Below, piece after piece: positions 8,663-19,252 of a stretch of DNA of 64,000 nucleotides. Made by a program: the position numbers and the translations under genes. Source of the DNA: Polynucleobacter sp. MWH-UH35A (GTDB lineage Bacteria > Pseudomonadota > Gammaproteobacteria > Burkholderiales > Burkholderiaceae); NCBI RefSeq assembly GCF_018687075.1, contig NZ_CP061285.1, positions 1,240,001 to 1,304,000 on the forward strand, given 5' to 3'. The notes under the pieces are model-generated. The model had not been told where the DNA came from and did not search any database. It saw only the letters and a list, made by a program, of their open reading frames with translations. The stretch's first letter is position 1, and each line of letters starts with the position of its first letter.

Positions 8663-10273
8663 TCACTTACGCTCAAGCAAGAAGTTCACTAATAAGGGAA
8701 CTGGGCGACCAGTAGAGCCTTTGGCAGCACCACTCTTCCAAGCTGTTCCCGCGATATCTAAATGAGCCCATTTGTATTTCTCAGTAAAGCGCGACAAGAA
8801 GCAAGCGGCTGTGACGCTGCCAGCTGGACGACCGCCAATATTAGCAACGTCTGCAAAATTGGATTTAAGCTGCTCGTGATAAGCGGCATCTAATGGCAAG
8901 CGCCAAACCGTATCCAATGAAGCGTGACCGGCTTTAGTGAGCTCACTGACCAAACTCTCATCTTCAGAAAACAAGCCGCTATGCACATGACCTAAGGCAA
9001 TTACACAGGCGCCCGTCAAGGTAGCAATATCAATGACTGTTGCAGGTTTGAAGCGCTCCACATAGGTTAGAGCATCGCAAAGAATTAAACGGCCTTCTGC
9101 ATCAGTATTCAGAATCTCAATCGTCTGACCGGACATACTCTTCACAATATCCCCTGGACGAGTAGCTTGACCCGATGGCATATTTTCACAAGTTGGGATA
9201 ACGCCAATGACGTTCTTTTTTAACTTCATCAGAGCAACGGAGTACATGGTGCCGATAACAGAAGCAGCGCCACACATGTCGTACTTCATTTCATCCATGG
9301 CTTCGCCCGGCTTTAATGAGATGCCGCCAGTATCGAAAGTGATGCCTTTACCCACCAAGACAATCGGCGCCTCTCCCACTTTGCCACCCTGATGCTTCAT
9401 CACGATAAATTGCGGTGGTGTAACAGCTCCTTTAGCAACTGATAAAAATGAGCCCATCCCCAAAGCCTCTATCTGCTTGAGTCCGAGCACCTCAACTTTA
9501 AGGCTCGTCTTTTTGCTTAAGCCTTGGGCAGTCTTACCTAAATAGGTTGGTGTGCAGACGTTTGGGGGAAGATTGCCCAAGTCTTTTGCTAAGTTCATGC
9601 CCTCGACCATAGAAGTACCCTGCTCTACAGCCGCCTTCAACTCTTTGGCACAGGCATCGTTTCCAGCGAATACCAAACTTTTAAATGTGTCATCCTTATC
9701 TTTGGCTTTAAATTTCATGGCGGGTTGACGCACACCAAAACGATAGGCTTGATCGCCTGCATATTGAACTGTTAAGCGCACTTCTTCTGCAATAGAGTCC
9801 GACGTGTGAGTCGGCGCAAAGCTCGGGGTAAACCAAAGCGCACTTTCAATCGATCCACCACTGAGAGCTTTTAATGCAGCACGTGCTACTTTGGAGTAGG
9901 TCATCAAACTACGTTCGCTAGCAAGATGAACATCACCCAAGCTAACTAGCAATACTCTTTTTGCTTTAACGCCATTAGCGACCCAAGATTTTTCAGATCG
10001 CAACATACATATCGCAGCCTGCTTGGCATCCAAGTCCCCCACGCTATTGGCGTGAGTAACAGAGCCACCGAGCAATAGGTCCAGCTCTGGCAAAAATCCG
10101 ACTTTTGCTTTGACGCCTTTGGCACCGGCAAAACTATCAAAATCCGCCTTTGAGAATGCCAAAACCAAACAGTCAGTAGCATTGCCAAGCAAGGTTTTAA
10201 GGCTAGATTTCTGAAGTTTTGGACTCTGAAGGTCGGCTTGAGGGAAAATCTTGGTACTAAATTGAATTGTCAT
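8663..10273 (-). CDS. pepA: Leucyl aminopeptidase (M17)
   Basis: A 536-aa M17 metallopeptidase with an N-terminal macro-like domain and a catalytic C-terminal domain. The metal-binding segments are clear: VGKGITFDTGGISLKPG (Lys and Asp ligands), MKYDMCGAASV, and the signature NTDAEGRLILCDAL. The enzyme removes N-terminal residues from peptides using two divalent metals; in Escherichia coli PepA also binds DNA at recombination sites. It is the first gene of the reverse pepA-holC-lgt group and is divergent from lptF across 166 bp. Confidence 0.93.
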   Translation of the reverse strand: MTIQFSTKIFPQADLQSPKLQKSSLKTLLGNATDCLVLAFSKADFDSFAGAKGVKAKVGFLPELDLLLGGSVTHANSVGDLDAKQAAICMLRSEKSWVANGVKAKRVLLVSLGDVHLASERSLMTYSKVARAALKALSGGSIESALWFTPSFAPTHTSDSIAEEVRLTVQYAGDQAYRFGVRQPAMKFKAKDKDDTFKSLVFAGNDACAKELKAAVEQGTSMVEGMNLAKDLGNLPPNVCTPTYLGKTAQGLSKKTSLKVEVLGLKQIEALGMGSFLSVAKGAVTPPQFIVMKHQGGKVGEAPIVLVGKGITFDTGGISLKPGEAMDEMKYDMCGAASVIGTMYSVALMKLKKNVIGVIPTCENMPSGQATRPGDIVKSMSGQTIEILNTDAEGRLILCDALTYVERFKPATVIDIATLTGACVIALGHVHSGLFSEDESLVSELTKAGHASLDTVWRLPLDAAYHEQLKSNFADVANIGGRPAGSVTAACFLSRFTEKYKWAHLDIAGTAWKSGAAKGSTGRPVPLLVNFLLERK

Positions 10274-10439
10274 AATCTATTACAGTATTTTGGTCGATTC
10301 AAAAGAAAGGTAAATACGAATTTGGGTCGTTTATCCATTATCCTCCGACATAGGATTAACCCCCTTATCACTAGCAATATAAGCCATTTATAGCCCCATT
10401 TACTGCCACCAACCTCGCAAATCCAGATCCTTATTTCTC

Positions 10440-11555
10440 ATGATTTTTAAACAGGCCCTTCGCCGCGAACTCAGTTTTACGACTGGTGGGGTCTTTTTGG
10501 TCTTAGTGACCATTATGGTTACCACTTTAGTCATCCGGATTTTAGGTTTTGCCGCCAACGGCTCAGTGAATCCAGAAGATGCGCTCGTGTTAATTGCCCT
10601 AGCAACCCTGGGATATCTTGCGGTTCTTTTAACGGTATCTTTGTTTGTGGCAACCCTGATTGTTTTGGTGCGCTGGTACAAAGATTCAGAAATGATTGTT
10701 TGGTTTGCAAGTGGCTTGAGTATCACAAATCTCATTCGCCCTATTCTGCAATTTGCTACACCTCTCATCATCGTCATTGCCTTGCTTGCTCTTTTTGTCT
10801 GGCCTTGGGCAAACCGTGAATCCACACTCATTAGCCAACGCTTCCAACAGCGTGATGACGTATCCATGGTAAGCGCAGGACAATTTAAAGAATCCGCAAA
10901 AGCGGAACGTGTCTTTTTTATTGAAGAGCTCGATGTTGATAAAAGCGAAGTAAAGAATATCTTTGTCGCAGACTCCAAGAATGGGCGCTTAAGTATTGCG
11001 GTCTCATCTACTGGCTACATCCAAAACTCTGCAGGCGGCGAGAAATCTATCGTGTTACACAACGGTAGGCGCTATGAGGGGCAACCCACCCAGCCTGATT
11101 TTAGGATTCTCGAATTTAATGAATACAGCACCAAGATCCGCAGCAAAGATGCCTTAGCGCCAGCCCCACGCGATCGCGAGAAAACCATCTCTGAGCTTCT
11201 CAATGATCCAAATCCTGCTTCAGCAAACCCCAATCGAGCTGAATTACTATGGCGCATTGGATTGCCATTGATGGCATTAGGCTTAGTGCTCATTGCCATT
11301 CCTCTAGCTTATGTCAATCCGCGTCTCGGCAATTACACCGCCATGTTCTATGCCGTCTTAATTTATTTGATTTATAGCAACCTACTGAACCTCACGCAAA
11401 ACTTTGTATCGCAGGGTAAGGTCGGCGTTTTTATTGCCATTTGGCCAATTCATTTGCTTGCACTCTTAATTGCTACAGCCCTCATTCGCAATCGTATTAA
11501 TCCTTCACTGAAGTGGTGGCGTCGCCAACTTCCCGCATCAATGGCCGCTAAATGA
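10440..11555 (+). CDS. lptF: LPS export ABC transporter permease LptF
   Basis: A 371-aa YjgP/YjgQ-family protein with membrane segments at about 15-35, 55-80, 100-122 and three more near the C-terminus, separated by a ~150-residue periplasmic beta-jellyroll domain. LptF and LptG form the membrane part of the LptB2FG extractor that pulls LPS from the inner membrane onto the LptC/LptA bridge. The stop overlaps the lptG start by 4 bp (ATGA). The first ATG fits the family N-terminus MIFKQALRRELSFTTGG. Confidence 0.93.
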   Translation: MIFKQALRRELSFTTGGVFLVLVTIMVTTLVIRILGFAANGSVNPEDALVLIALATLGYLAVLLTVSLFVATLIVLVRWYKDSEMIVWFASGLSITNLIRPILQFATPLIIVIALLALFVWPWANRESTLISQRFQQRDDVSMVSAGQFKESAKAERVFFIEELDVDKSEVKNIFVADSKNGRLSIAVSSTGYIQNSAGGEKSIVLHNGRRYEGQPTQPDFRILEFNEYSTKIRSKDALAPAPRDREKTISELLNDPNPASANPNRAELLWRIGLPLMALGLVLIAIPLAYVNPRLGNYTAMFYAVLIYLIYSNLLNLTQNFVSQGKVGVFIAIWPIHLLALLIATALIRNRINPSLKWWRRQLPASMAAK

Positions 11556-12706
11556 AATTACTGTTCCCTTTCATTTATGAGCGCTATCTAGCGAAGCAAA
11601 TTTACGCTGCATTTGGTTTTATCTTATTTGCTTTGGTGGCACTGTTTTTATTCTTTGATATTTTGAGTGAACTTGGCTCCGTACAGGGCGCTTACACACT
11701 ACCCTTGGCGCTGCTGCATGTTCTTCTGAAGGCGCCAAGCCGCATCTCCGAGATTATCCCCATTGCAGGTTTGATTGGCAGCATCTATGTATTTGCCATG
11801 CTGGCTAGCCAGTCTGAGTTCACCATTCTTCGCATCGCTGGGCTCGACGTAAAACGTGGCTTGATCACGTTGACCAAAATTTCACTGCCATTAGTTGCGC
11901 TCACCCTCATCATGAGTGAATGGGTAGGCCCTTACACTGAGGCCAAGTCCGATCAGATTCGCATGAAAGCCATGGGCTCAGCCTACTCCTCCCAATTTAG
12001 AACGGGTGTTTGGGTAAAAGATCGCTTGCGTGATGAAGATGGTATTGGCCCAGTTCGCCCAGGCGTGCGCTATGTCAACGTAGGCAAGGTCGATAAAGAC
12101 AATGAAATTCGCAATATTCGCATGTATGAGTTTGACGATACCTATCATCTTCTGTCGATTCGGAGCGCAGTCTCTGGGCAGTTTGATGAAACGGGGGTCT
12201 GGGTATTAAATGACGTAACAGAAACTCGATTCAAGGAAACCAAGCAGTCCGATCCTTTAAACCCAGTTTTTTCTGCGCAAACATTTACGCACCCAATAGT
12301 GACTCTGGAATCAGAGGTCACGCCACAAATTTTGAGCGTGCTGTTAATTAGCCCCGAAAAAATGTCGATTGTCAGTCTCGGTCGCTTCATTTCTCATCTA
12401 CGTGATAACAAACAAGATGCGCAGCGACACTCAATCGCCTTCTGGAAAAAAGTAGTTTATCCATTCACTATTTTTGTGATGCTTACCCTAGCGTTACCGT
12501 TCGCCTATTTGAAGGTTCGTGCCGGTAGCGTCGGCATTAAAGTGTTCGGCGGCATCATGCTCGGAATGAGTTTTCAGCTTTTCAACTCCCTATTCTCAAA
12601 CGTAGGCCTTTTGGGCTCTTGGCCAGCCCTCCTCACAGCCCTCACTCCACCATTGCTGTATTTCTTACTGGCACTAATTGGATTGCGCTGGGTTTCTAAG
12701 GCTTAA
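11552..12706 (+). CDS. lptG: LPS export ABC transporter permease LptG
   Basis: A 384-aa partner of LptF from the same family, with N-terminal FIYERYLAKQIYAAFGFILFALVALFLFFD, a periplasmic domain at about 120-270 and C-terminal membrane segments. It overlaps lptF by ATGA, indicating coupled translation and equimolar production. LptFG transports LPS with the ATPase LptB, which is not in this window. Confidence 0.93.
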   Translation: MKLLFPFIYERYLAKQIYAAFGFILFALVALFLFFDILSELGSVQGAYTLPLALLHVLLKAPSRISEIIPIAGLIGSIYVFAMLASQSEFTILRIAGLDVKRGLITLTKISLPLVALTLIMSEWVGPYTEAKSDQIRMKAMGSAYSSQFRTGVWVKDRLRDEDGIGPVRPGVRYVNVGKVDKDNEIRNIRMYEFDDTYHLLSIRSAVSGQFDETGVWVLNDVTETRFKETKQSDPLNPVFSAQTFTHPIVTLESEVTPQILSVLLISPEKMSIVSLGRFISHLRDNKQDAQRHSIAFWKKVVYPFTIFVMLTLALPFAYLKVRAGSVGIKVFGGIMLGMSFQLFNSLFSNVGLLGSWPALLTALTPPLLYFLLALIGLRWVSKA

Positions 12707-12729
12707 TACTCAAAAATCATTTAGAATCT

Positions 12730-12765
12730 GATTCCTATATCTTTGTAGATATATAGATAGGAATC
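12730..12765. promoter_or_regulatory. Nested inverted repeats in the cysB leader
   Basis: GATTCCTAT (12730-12738) pairs with ATAGGAATC (12757-12765), and inside it ATATCT (12737-12742) pairs with AGATAT (12747-12752). The outer arm includes the AGGA that should act as ribosome binding site for cysB at 12768. CysB-type regulators repress their own genes, so this may be an autoregulatory operator, or an RNA hairpin hiding the ribosome binding site. Both are inference from symmetry and position. Confidence 0.45.
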
Positions 12766-12767
12766 CC

Positions 12768-13709
12768 ATGAATCTTCACCAATTCCGTTTTGTAAGAGAA
12801 GCTGTTAGGCAGAACTTCAACCTAACTACGGCCGCCAAGGCACTCTTTACTTCTCAGCCAGGCGTATCCAAAGCCATTATTGAATTGGAAGATGAACTAG
12901 GCGTAGAGATCTTTCGTCGTCATGGTAAACGCATTCGCTCCCTTACTGAGCCAGGCAAACGTATTTTGAGTTCAATTGAGCGCATTCTCGATGAAGTAGA
13001 AACGCTTAAAAGGGTGGGTAAAGACTTTGCGAGCCAAGATCAAGGTAGCTTTGTCATTGCCACTACGCACACGCAAGCGCGCTATGCACTTCCAAAAGTT
13101 CTTACCGAATTTACAAAACGCTTTCCAAAGGTCAAAGTCAGCATTCAGCAAGGCAGTCCAGGTCAGATTGCAGAATTACTCACGCATGATCGCGCTGATA
13201 TTGCCATTGCAACCGAAGGCATCGCCAACACCCCGGGCGTCTTAGCATTGCCAGGATACCAATGGCAACACGTACTGATCGTCCCTTTGAGCCATCCGCT
13301 ACTAAATCAAGCCACGCTAACGCTTGAAGAGATTGCCAAATATCCAATCATTACCTATGACAAAGCATTTGCTGGTCGCAGCAAAATTGACGCCGCCTTT
13401 GCACAAAGAAATATTGCGCCCGATATTATTTTGGAGGCAATTGATGCTGATGTAATTAAAACCTATGTAGAAACAGGCATGGGCATTGGTATTGTTGCTG
13501 GTCATGCTTACGATCCAGATCGAGATCGAAACCTCAAAGTGATTCCTGCCGGACACCTATTCGGCAATAACGTAACCCATTTGGGAGTAAAGCAAGGCGC
13601 ATATCTCAGGTCTTTTGTTTACACCTTCATTGAGCTCTTCTCGCCAACTCTCACGAAGAAAATCGTTGAGCAGGCAATGAATAACGAGTCGGAGACTTAC
13701 GAAATTTAA
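12768..13709 (+). CDS. cysB: CysB-type LysR regulator of sulfur assimilation
   Basis: A 313-aa LysR protein with the CysB/Cbl N-terminus MNLHQFRFVREAVRQNFNLT and the HTH segment AAKALFTSQPGVSKAIIELE at residues ~22-41. The effector domain shows IATTHTQARYALP (Thr-rich ligand loop, residues ~95-107) and VETGMGIGIVAG near 240, both typical of CysB. CysB activates cysteine biosynthesis genes in response to N-acetylserine. It is alone between lptG and tRNA-Leu; the leader carries nested inverted repeats. Confidence 0.88.
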   Translation: MNLHQFRFVREAVRQNFNLTTAAKALFTSQPGVSKAIIELEDELGVEIFRRHGKRIRSLTEPGKRILSSIERILDEVETLKRVGKDFASQDQGSFVIATTHTQARYALPKVLTEFTKRFPKVKVSIQQGSPGQIAELLTHDRADIAIATEGIANTPGVLALPGYQWQHVLIVPLSHPLLNQATLTLEEIAKYPIITYDKAFAGRSKIDAAFAQRNIAPDIILEAIDADVIKTYVETGMGIGIVAGHAYDPDRDRNLKVIPAGHLFGNNVTHLGVKQGAYLRSFVYTFIELFSPTLTKKIVEQAMNNESETYEI

Positions 13710-13735
13710 CCTAACTAAGAATTACTCTGGGGATG

Positions 13736-13759
13736 CTTAAAGACAGAGCAGTCTTTAAG
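13736..13759. terminator. Perfect 9-bp hairpin between cysB and tRNA-Leu
   Basis: CTTAAAGAC (13736-13744), a 6-nt loop and GTCTTTAAG (13751-13759) form a perfect stem immediately next to the CCA end of the convergent tRNA-Leu. Its position suits a bidirectional terminator or tRNA 3'-trailer structure, although there is no long T-run. Confidence 0.5.
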
Positions 13760-13845
13760 TGGTGCCTCGGGGCGGACTCGAACCGCCACGCCTTGCGGCA
13801 CCGGATTTTGAGTCCGGCACGTCTACCAATTCCATCACCGAGGCA
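13760..13845 (-). tRNA. tRNA-Leu (anticodon CAA)
   Basis: Read on the minus strand, TGCCTCG and CGAGGCA form the 7-bp acceptor stem. The D-arm contains TGGAATTGGTAGAC, the anticodon stem CCGGA/TCCGG encloses CTCAAAA with anticodon CAA, a variable arm (GCCGCAAGGC region) follows as expected for a class II tRNA, and the T-arm is GGCGGTTCGAGTCCGCC. CCA is encoded (13760-13762). It reads UUG codons. Confidence 0.97.
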
Positions 13846-13996
13846 GGTGTTTGCAGTGGAAATTCTGCTTACTTTGCTACTTTGTTACTGCTAAGACATG
13901 AGAGTGTAACAAAAAATGGTTAGATACCCCCTACCTTGGGTCTAGAACCCCTTAAAATAACGTCTTGTAGCCAAATTAGAAAAAGGACTTACCCGT

Positions 13997-14716
13997 ATGG
14001 CCGGCCATTCGAAATGGGCCAATATTCAGCACCGCAAAGGTCGTCAGGACGAAAAACGCGGCAAGATTTGGACCAAACTCATCAAAGAAATTACCGTAGC
14101 CGCTAAATTAGGTGGTGGTGACCTCACCGCAAACCCACGTTTACGCCTGGCAATTGATAAGGCTAAAGATGCCAATATGCCCAACGACAACGTACAAAGA
14201 GCGATTCAACGCGGCACTGGCTCGCTTGAGGGCGTGAACTACGAAGAGATTCGCTATGAGGGCTATGGCATTAATGGCGCAGCCATCATTGTGGATTGCC
14301 TTACCGATAACCGCACTCGCACCGTTGCAGAGGTTCGCCATGCTTTTAATAAAAATGGCGGCAATATGGGCACCGAGGGTTCTGTTGCATTCCTTTTTAA
14401 ACATTGCGGACAAATGTTATTTGCACCAGGCACTAATGAAGATCAACTTATGGAAGTTGCTTTGGACTCTGGCGCAGAAGATGTCATTACCCATGATGAC
14501 GGATCACTAGAGGTGTTAACACCGGTGCCAGATTTTTCAAGGGTGCAGGACGCCATCACCAAGGCGGGTCTTAAACCTGAATTAGCAACCGTTGCAATGC
14601 GGCCCGAGACGGAGATCGCCTTGGAGGGCGATCAAGCCGAGAGTATGCAGAAATTATTGGATGCGCTTGAGAACTTGGATGACGTTCAAGAAGTATTTAC
14701 AAACGCCGCACTTTAA
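13997..14716 (+). CDS. yebC: YebC/PmpR-family protein (translation factor or regulator)
   Basis: A 239-aa protein with the invariant start [18 protein letters not shown] and further family blocks [32 protein letters not shown] and [23 protein letters not shown]. It has the three-domain YebC layout and normal length. Members have been described as DNA-binding regulators and, more recently, as factors easing translation of proline stretches. The gene stands alone, 63 bp before purD. Confidence 0.93.
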   Translation: MAGHSKWANIQHRKGRQDEKRGKIWTKLIKEITVAAKLGGGDLTANPRLRLAIDKAKDANMPNDNVQRAIQRGTGSLEGVNYEEIRYEGYGINGAAIIVDCLTDNRTRTVAEVRHAFNKNGGNMGTEGSVAFLFKHCGQMLFAPGTNEDQLMEVALDSGAEDVITHDDGSLEVLTPVPDFSRVQDAITKAGLKPELATVAMRPETEIALEGDQAESMQKLLDALENLDDVQEVFTNAAL

Positions 14717-14779
14717 TTTTTGAAACCCATTACTTTGAATGTCTTTTGATTGCTTCATTTAAATATTAGATAGCTTGTT

Positions 14780-16057
14780 ATGAAAATTCTACTTATTGGA
14801 TCTGGCGGACGTGAACATGCACTAGCTTGGAAGTTAGCTCAATCACCGCAAGTACAAACGGTGTATGTTTCCCCTGGTAATGGTGGCACAGCCACAGCCA
14901 AACAAACTGCTGCTGGTATCGAGAATCTGCCGATCACTGGCTTGCAGGAACTTGCCGATTTTGCCAAGCGCGAGAAGATACATTTAACCGTTGTTGGACC
15001 TGAAGCCCCACTTGCGGCAGGTATCGTCGATGTGTTCCGCAATAATGGTCTCCGCATCTTTGGACCAACACAATTAGCGGCGCAATTAGAGTCTTCTAAA
15101 GACTTCTCTAAAGCCTTTATGAAACGTCATGGTATTCCAACAGCGGATTACCAAACATTCTCCAATGCGCTCGAGGCACATGCCTATATTGATGCCAAAG
15201 GCGCACCGATTGTGATTAAGGCTGATGGCCTCGCTGCCGGCAAAGGTGTTGTAGTGGCAATGAGCCTAGAAGAGGCGCATGCTGCCGTTGACATGATGTT
15301 AGCGGACAACAAACTCGGCAATGCAGGCGCTCGCGTTGTGATTGAAGAATTCCTGACGGGTGAAGAAGCGAGCTTCATTGTTTTGGTTGATGGTAAAAAT
15401 GTTTTGGCCTTGGCAACCAGTCAAGATCACAAGCGCTTACTCGATGCCGACCAAGGACCAAATACCGGTGGCATGGGTGCATACTCCCCTGCTCCAGTGG
15501 TTACTCCAGAAATCCATGCGCGCGCATTACGTGAAGTGATCATGCCGACAGTTCAAGGGATGAAGGTAGATGGCATTCCATATACGGGCTTCCTATATGC
15601 AGGCCTGATGATCGCCCCTGATGGCAAAATCAAGACTTTAGAATTTAACTGCCGTATGGGTGACCCAGAAACCCAACCCATCATGGCCCGCTTACGTAGC
15701 GATCTGGTTAATGCATTGGATCTTGCGGTTGATGGCACGCTCAATGAGGTTGAGTTGGAATGGGATCGCCGCACTGCGCTTGGAGTTGTACTTGCTGCCC
15801 ATAACTACCCAGACACCCCTCGTGCTGGAGATGTGATTACAGGCATTCCTGCGGATACTGAAGACCAAATTACGTTCCATGCCGGCACTAAATTACAAGA
15901 CGGCAAGATAGTCACCTCGGGTGGACGTGTCATGTGCATTGTTGGACTTGCGGATACCGTCCGTGGCGCTCAACAAAAAGCCTATGAAGCAATCCGTCAT
16001 ATTCAGTTCGATGGCATGCAATATCGAAAAGATATTGGTTATCGCGCTATTAAGTAA
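14780..16057 (+). CDS. purD: Phosphoribosylamine-glycine ligase
   Basis: A 425-aa ATP-grasp enzyme with the N-terminal MKILLIGSGGREHALAWKL, the ATP-grasp lid region (IKADGLAAGKGVVVA, near residue 150) and the PurD signature FNCRMGDPETQ near 290. GAR synthetase makes glycinamide ribonucleotide, the second step of purine synthesis. The length is normal. hemF follows after 22 bp. Confidence 0.95.
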   Translation: MKILLIGSGGREHALAWKLAQSPQVQTVYVSPGNGGTATAKQTAAGIENLPITGLQELADFAKREKIHLTVVGPEAPLAAGIVDVFRNNGLRIFGPTQLAAQLESSKDFSKAFMKRHGIPTADYQTFSNALEAHAYIDAKGAPIVIKADGLAAGKGVVVAMSLEEAHAAVDMMLADNKLGNAGARVVIEEFLTGEEASFIVLVDGKNVLALATSQDHKRLLDADQGPNTGGMGAYSPAPVVTPEIHARALREVIMPTVQGMKVDGIPYTGFLYAGLMIAPDGKIKTLEFNCRMGDPETQPIMARLRSDLVNALDLAVDGTLNEVELEWDRRTALGVVLAAHNYPDTPRAGDVITGIPADTEDQITFHAGTKLQDGKIVTSGGRVMCIVGLADTVRGAQQKAYEAIRHIQFDGMQYRKDIGYRAIK

Positions 16058-16079
16058 ATTTAATTAGGCTAGAATACCC

Positions 16080-17012
<933 letters not shown>

Positions 17013-17022
17013 GCACCTTTCA

Positions 17023-17712
17023 TTGAGCACGACTAAAAAAATTGGCATTCTTGGGGGCACGTTTGATCCCCCTCATATTGGTCACCTGAGGTTGGCGACA
17101 CACTTTGCCAAAGCGCTGCACTTAGATGCACTATTACTCGTTCCTAGCGGCGAACCATGGCAAAAAGGAATAGACATCACTCCAGCAGAAACGCGTTTGC
17201 AGTTAACTGAGGCTGCTGGTATTGATTTAGCTCGTGCGTTTTTATATCTCAAGATTGCCACTCAAGTAGGCATTGATCGCATGGAGATTGATCGCACCGG
17301 TCCAAGTTATGCAATAGATACTGTGAAGGCATTACGTGAGCGCTTTGGAGTAGAGGCGAGTCTGACCTGGCTAATGGGAGCAGATTCCCTTGTTGCGCTA
17401 CCCAGCTGGAACTCGTGGGAAAAACTAAGTCAATACGTCAATTTCGCGGTTGCCTCTAGACCGCATCATAATTTAACGATGGAAGTGAGTTCTGAGCTTG
17501 GTCAATTTTTACAGAAGCATCAAACAAGTGATGTTGCCGCTCTTGAAATTACCCCTTCAGGCCTCATATACATCGATGAAAGCCTGAATATTGATTTGTC
17601 CTCTACTGAACTAAGAGATCGCCTCAAGTCTAGCTCCCGAAGCACTATCGCGACCGAGCAAATACCAACCCACACCCTGGAAATCATCACAAATCTGGGC
17701 TTGTACCAGTAA
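17023..17712 (+). CDS. nadD: Nicotinate-nucleotide adenylyltransferase
   Basis: A 229-aa nucleotidyltransferase with GILGGTFDPPHIGHL (HxGH ATP-binding motif) at residues 8-22, the SYAIDTV and LMGADSLVALPSWNSW segments, and the C-terminal LSSTELRDRL (ISxTxxR-type) motif. It makes deamido-NAD from nicotinate mononucleotide. The start is TTG, 10 bp after hemF. The order nadD-rsfS-rlmH-maf-rng is a familiar proteobacterial operon. Confidence 0.93.
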   Translation: MSTTKKIGILGGTFDPPHIGHLRLATHFAKALHLDALLLVPSGEPWQKGIDITPAETRLQLTEAAGIDLARAFLYLKIATQVGIDRMEIDRTGPSYAIDTVKALRERFGVEASLTWLMGADSLVALPSWNSWEKLSQYVNFAVASRPHHNLTMEVSSELGQFLQKHQTSDVAALEITPSGLIYIDESLNIDLSSTELRDRLKSSSRSTIATEQIPTHTLEIITNLGLYQ

Positions 17713-17758
17713 GCAAGCTAAGATCACTCTTAATAGAAAAAATTATTGCCTGGAAAAT

Positions 17759-18151
17759 ATGGACTTACGTAAATTACAACGCGTCGTGATTGACGCCCTT
17801 GAAGACGTCAAAGCACAAGATATTCGCGTGTACGACACCACCAAATTGAGCGAACTGTTTGATCGCGTGATCATCGCCACAGGCTCAAGCAATCGTCAAA
17901 CCCGTTCCTTGGCAATGTCTGTCAAAGAAGAGGTAAATGCCAAAGGGGGTGAAGTGATCTCCATCGAGGGCCTGGAAACTGGCGAATGGGTGTTAGTTGA
18001 CTGCGGCGATATCGTCGTACATATTTTGCAGCCAATGCTACGCTCTTACTATCAGTTGGAAGGTATGTGGGGTGCAAAACCTGTACGTGTGAAACTGGCT
18101 GGCGGCAAAGGTCTTGCCAAAGCCAGTGAAGCTGAAGACGACGACGAATAA
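17759..18151 (+). CDS. rsfS: Ribosomal silencing factor RsfS
   Basis: A 130-aa member of the RsfS/Iojap family: DALEDVKAQDIRVYDTTKLSELFDRVIIATGSSNRQTRSLA and the C-terminal WVLVDCGDIVVHILQPMLRSYYQLEGMWG. It binds ribosomal protein uL14 and blocks joining of the ribosomal subunits when nutrients are scarce. The acidic C-terminal tail (EAEDDDE) is common in the family. Confidence 0.95.
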   Translation: MDLRKLQRVVIDALEDVKAQDIRVYDTTKLSELFDRVIIATGSSNRQTRSLAMSVKEEVNAKGGEVISIEGLETGEWVLVDCGDIVVHILQPMLRSYYQLEGMWGAKPVRVKLAGGKGLAKASEAEDDDE

Positions 18152-18171
18152 TTTCGCGCTTATCTGCAGCG

Positions 18172-18615
18172 ATGCGCCTCACGATAGTTTCAGTTGGTCA
18201 TAAGATGCCTGATTGGGTTGCAACAGCAACCCATGACTACATTAAGCGAATGCCTGCAGATTGCAGCATCGAAATCAAAGAGATTAAACCCGACCTCACT
18301 CCGGCCAAAGAAGCCGTCAAAATTGCGGCAGCCATTCCAAAGGGCTCCAGAGTCATTGCATTAGATGAACGCGGCAAAGACCAAACCACCCAGAATCTAG
18401 CCACCCAGCTGGCAAGCTGGCGCCAAGAAGGCTTTGACATCACTTTCCTGATTGGCGGCGCAGATGGATTGGATGCGAGTCTGAAGACCAATGCGCAAGC
18501 AATGTGGCGACTTTCTAGCCTGACCCTGCCACATGCTATGGCTAGAGTATTGTTAGTTGAGCAACTCTATCGAGCTTGGACTATTCTCCAAGGCCACCCT
18601 TACCATCGTGAGTAA
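18172..18615 (+). CDS. rlmH: 23S rRNA (pseudouridine1915-N3)-methyltransferase
   Basis: A 147-aa SPOUT methyltransferase with IVSVGHKMPDWV, the SAM-binding FLIGGADGLD (near residue 100) and the knot segment SLTLPHAMARVLLVEQLYRAWTILQGHPYHRE, which is almost the invariant family end. It methylates pseudouridine 1915 of 23S rRNA in mature ribosomes. It lies 20 bp after rsfS and 13 bp before maf. Confidence 0.96.
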   Translation: MRLTIVSVGHKMPDWVATATHDYIKRMPADCSIEIKEIKPDLTPAKEAVKIAAAIPKGSRVIALDERGKDQTTQNLATQLASWRQEGFDITFLIGGADGLDASLKTNAQAMWRLSSLTLPHAMARVLLVEQLYRAWTILQGHPYHRE

Positions 18616-18628
18616 GTGAACAAATCCA

Positions 18629-19252
18629 ATGTATTCATTCATTTATCTCGCTTCGCAAAGCCCTCGCCGCCAAGAACTCTTAAAACAAATTGGTGTTCGC
18701 TTTGAAATGCTTTTACCTGATCCAGATGAGGATAGCGAAAGTATTGAAACACCCCTTCCTCAAGAAAAAGCCCGTGACTACGTAGAGCGCGTTACTTTAG
18801 CAAAGAGCGCAGTGGCACTTGCTCGTTGGCAAAAAAGTGATTTACCTTGGGCCCCCATACTTTGTGCTGACACTACTGTTAGCTTACCCAATAGTCCTGA
18901 TGGTGAAATTCTGGGAAAACCAGTCGATGCAATAGATGCGGCACGTATTCTGAGCATGCTCAGCGGCAAAAATCATGAAGTATTAACTGCCGTAGCCATT
19001 ACAGTGAGCCCAACCCAAAAACCAATCCTGCTGCTTCAGATATCGAACGTGCAATTTGCTGAGCTCACTCCAGAGCAAATTGATGCCTATATTGCCAGTG
19101 GCGAGCCTTTTGGTAAAGCTGGGGCCTATGGCATTCAGGGTTTAGGGGGTACTTTTATTCCATCTATCGAAGGTAGCTATAGCGGTATCATGGGATTACC
19201 CGTTTGCGAAACCAATCAACTACTGGAAATTGCCGGCCTGACTCGCGTATGA
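18629..19252 (+). CDS. maf: Maf family nucleotide pyrophosphatase
   Basis: A 207-aa Maf protein with IYLASQSPRRQELL at residues 5-18, the ADTTVS active-site stretch, and EPFGKAGAYGIQG near 170. Maf enzymes hydrolyse modified or non-canonical nucleoside triphosphates (dTTP/UTP or 7-methyl-GTP, depending on subfamily). The QG at the end of the AGAYGIQG motif suggests the dTTP/UTP class, with moderate certainty. The stop overlaps rng by ATGA. Confidence 0.92.
   Translation: MYSFIYLASQSPRRQELLKQIGVRFEMLLPDPDEDSESIETPLPQEKARDYVERVTLAKSAVALARWQKSDLPWAPILCADTTVSLPNSPDGEILGKPVDAIDAARILSMLSGKNHEVLTAVAITVSPTQKPILLLQISNVQFAELTPEQIDAYIASGEPFGKAGAYGIQGLGGTFIPSIEGSYSGIMGLPVCETNQLLEIAGLTRV

Noticed and set aside
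10400..10978. 192-aa open frame on the minus strand opposite lptF
   Set aside because: It lies fully within the well-supported lptF gene, with low-complexity Arg/Ser/Thr composition and no recognisable domain.
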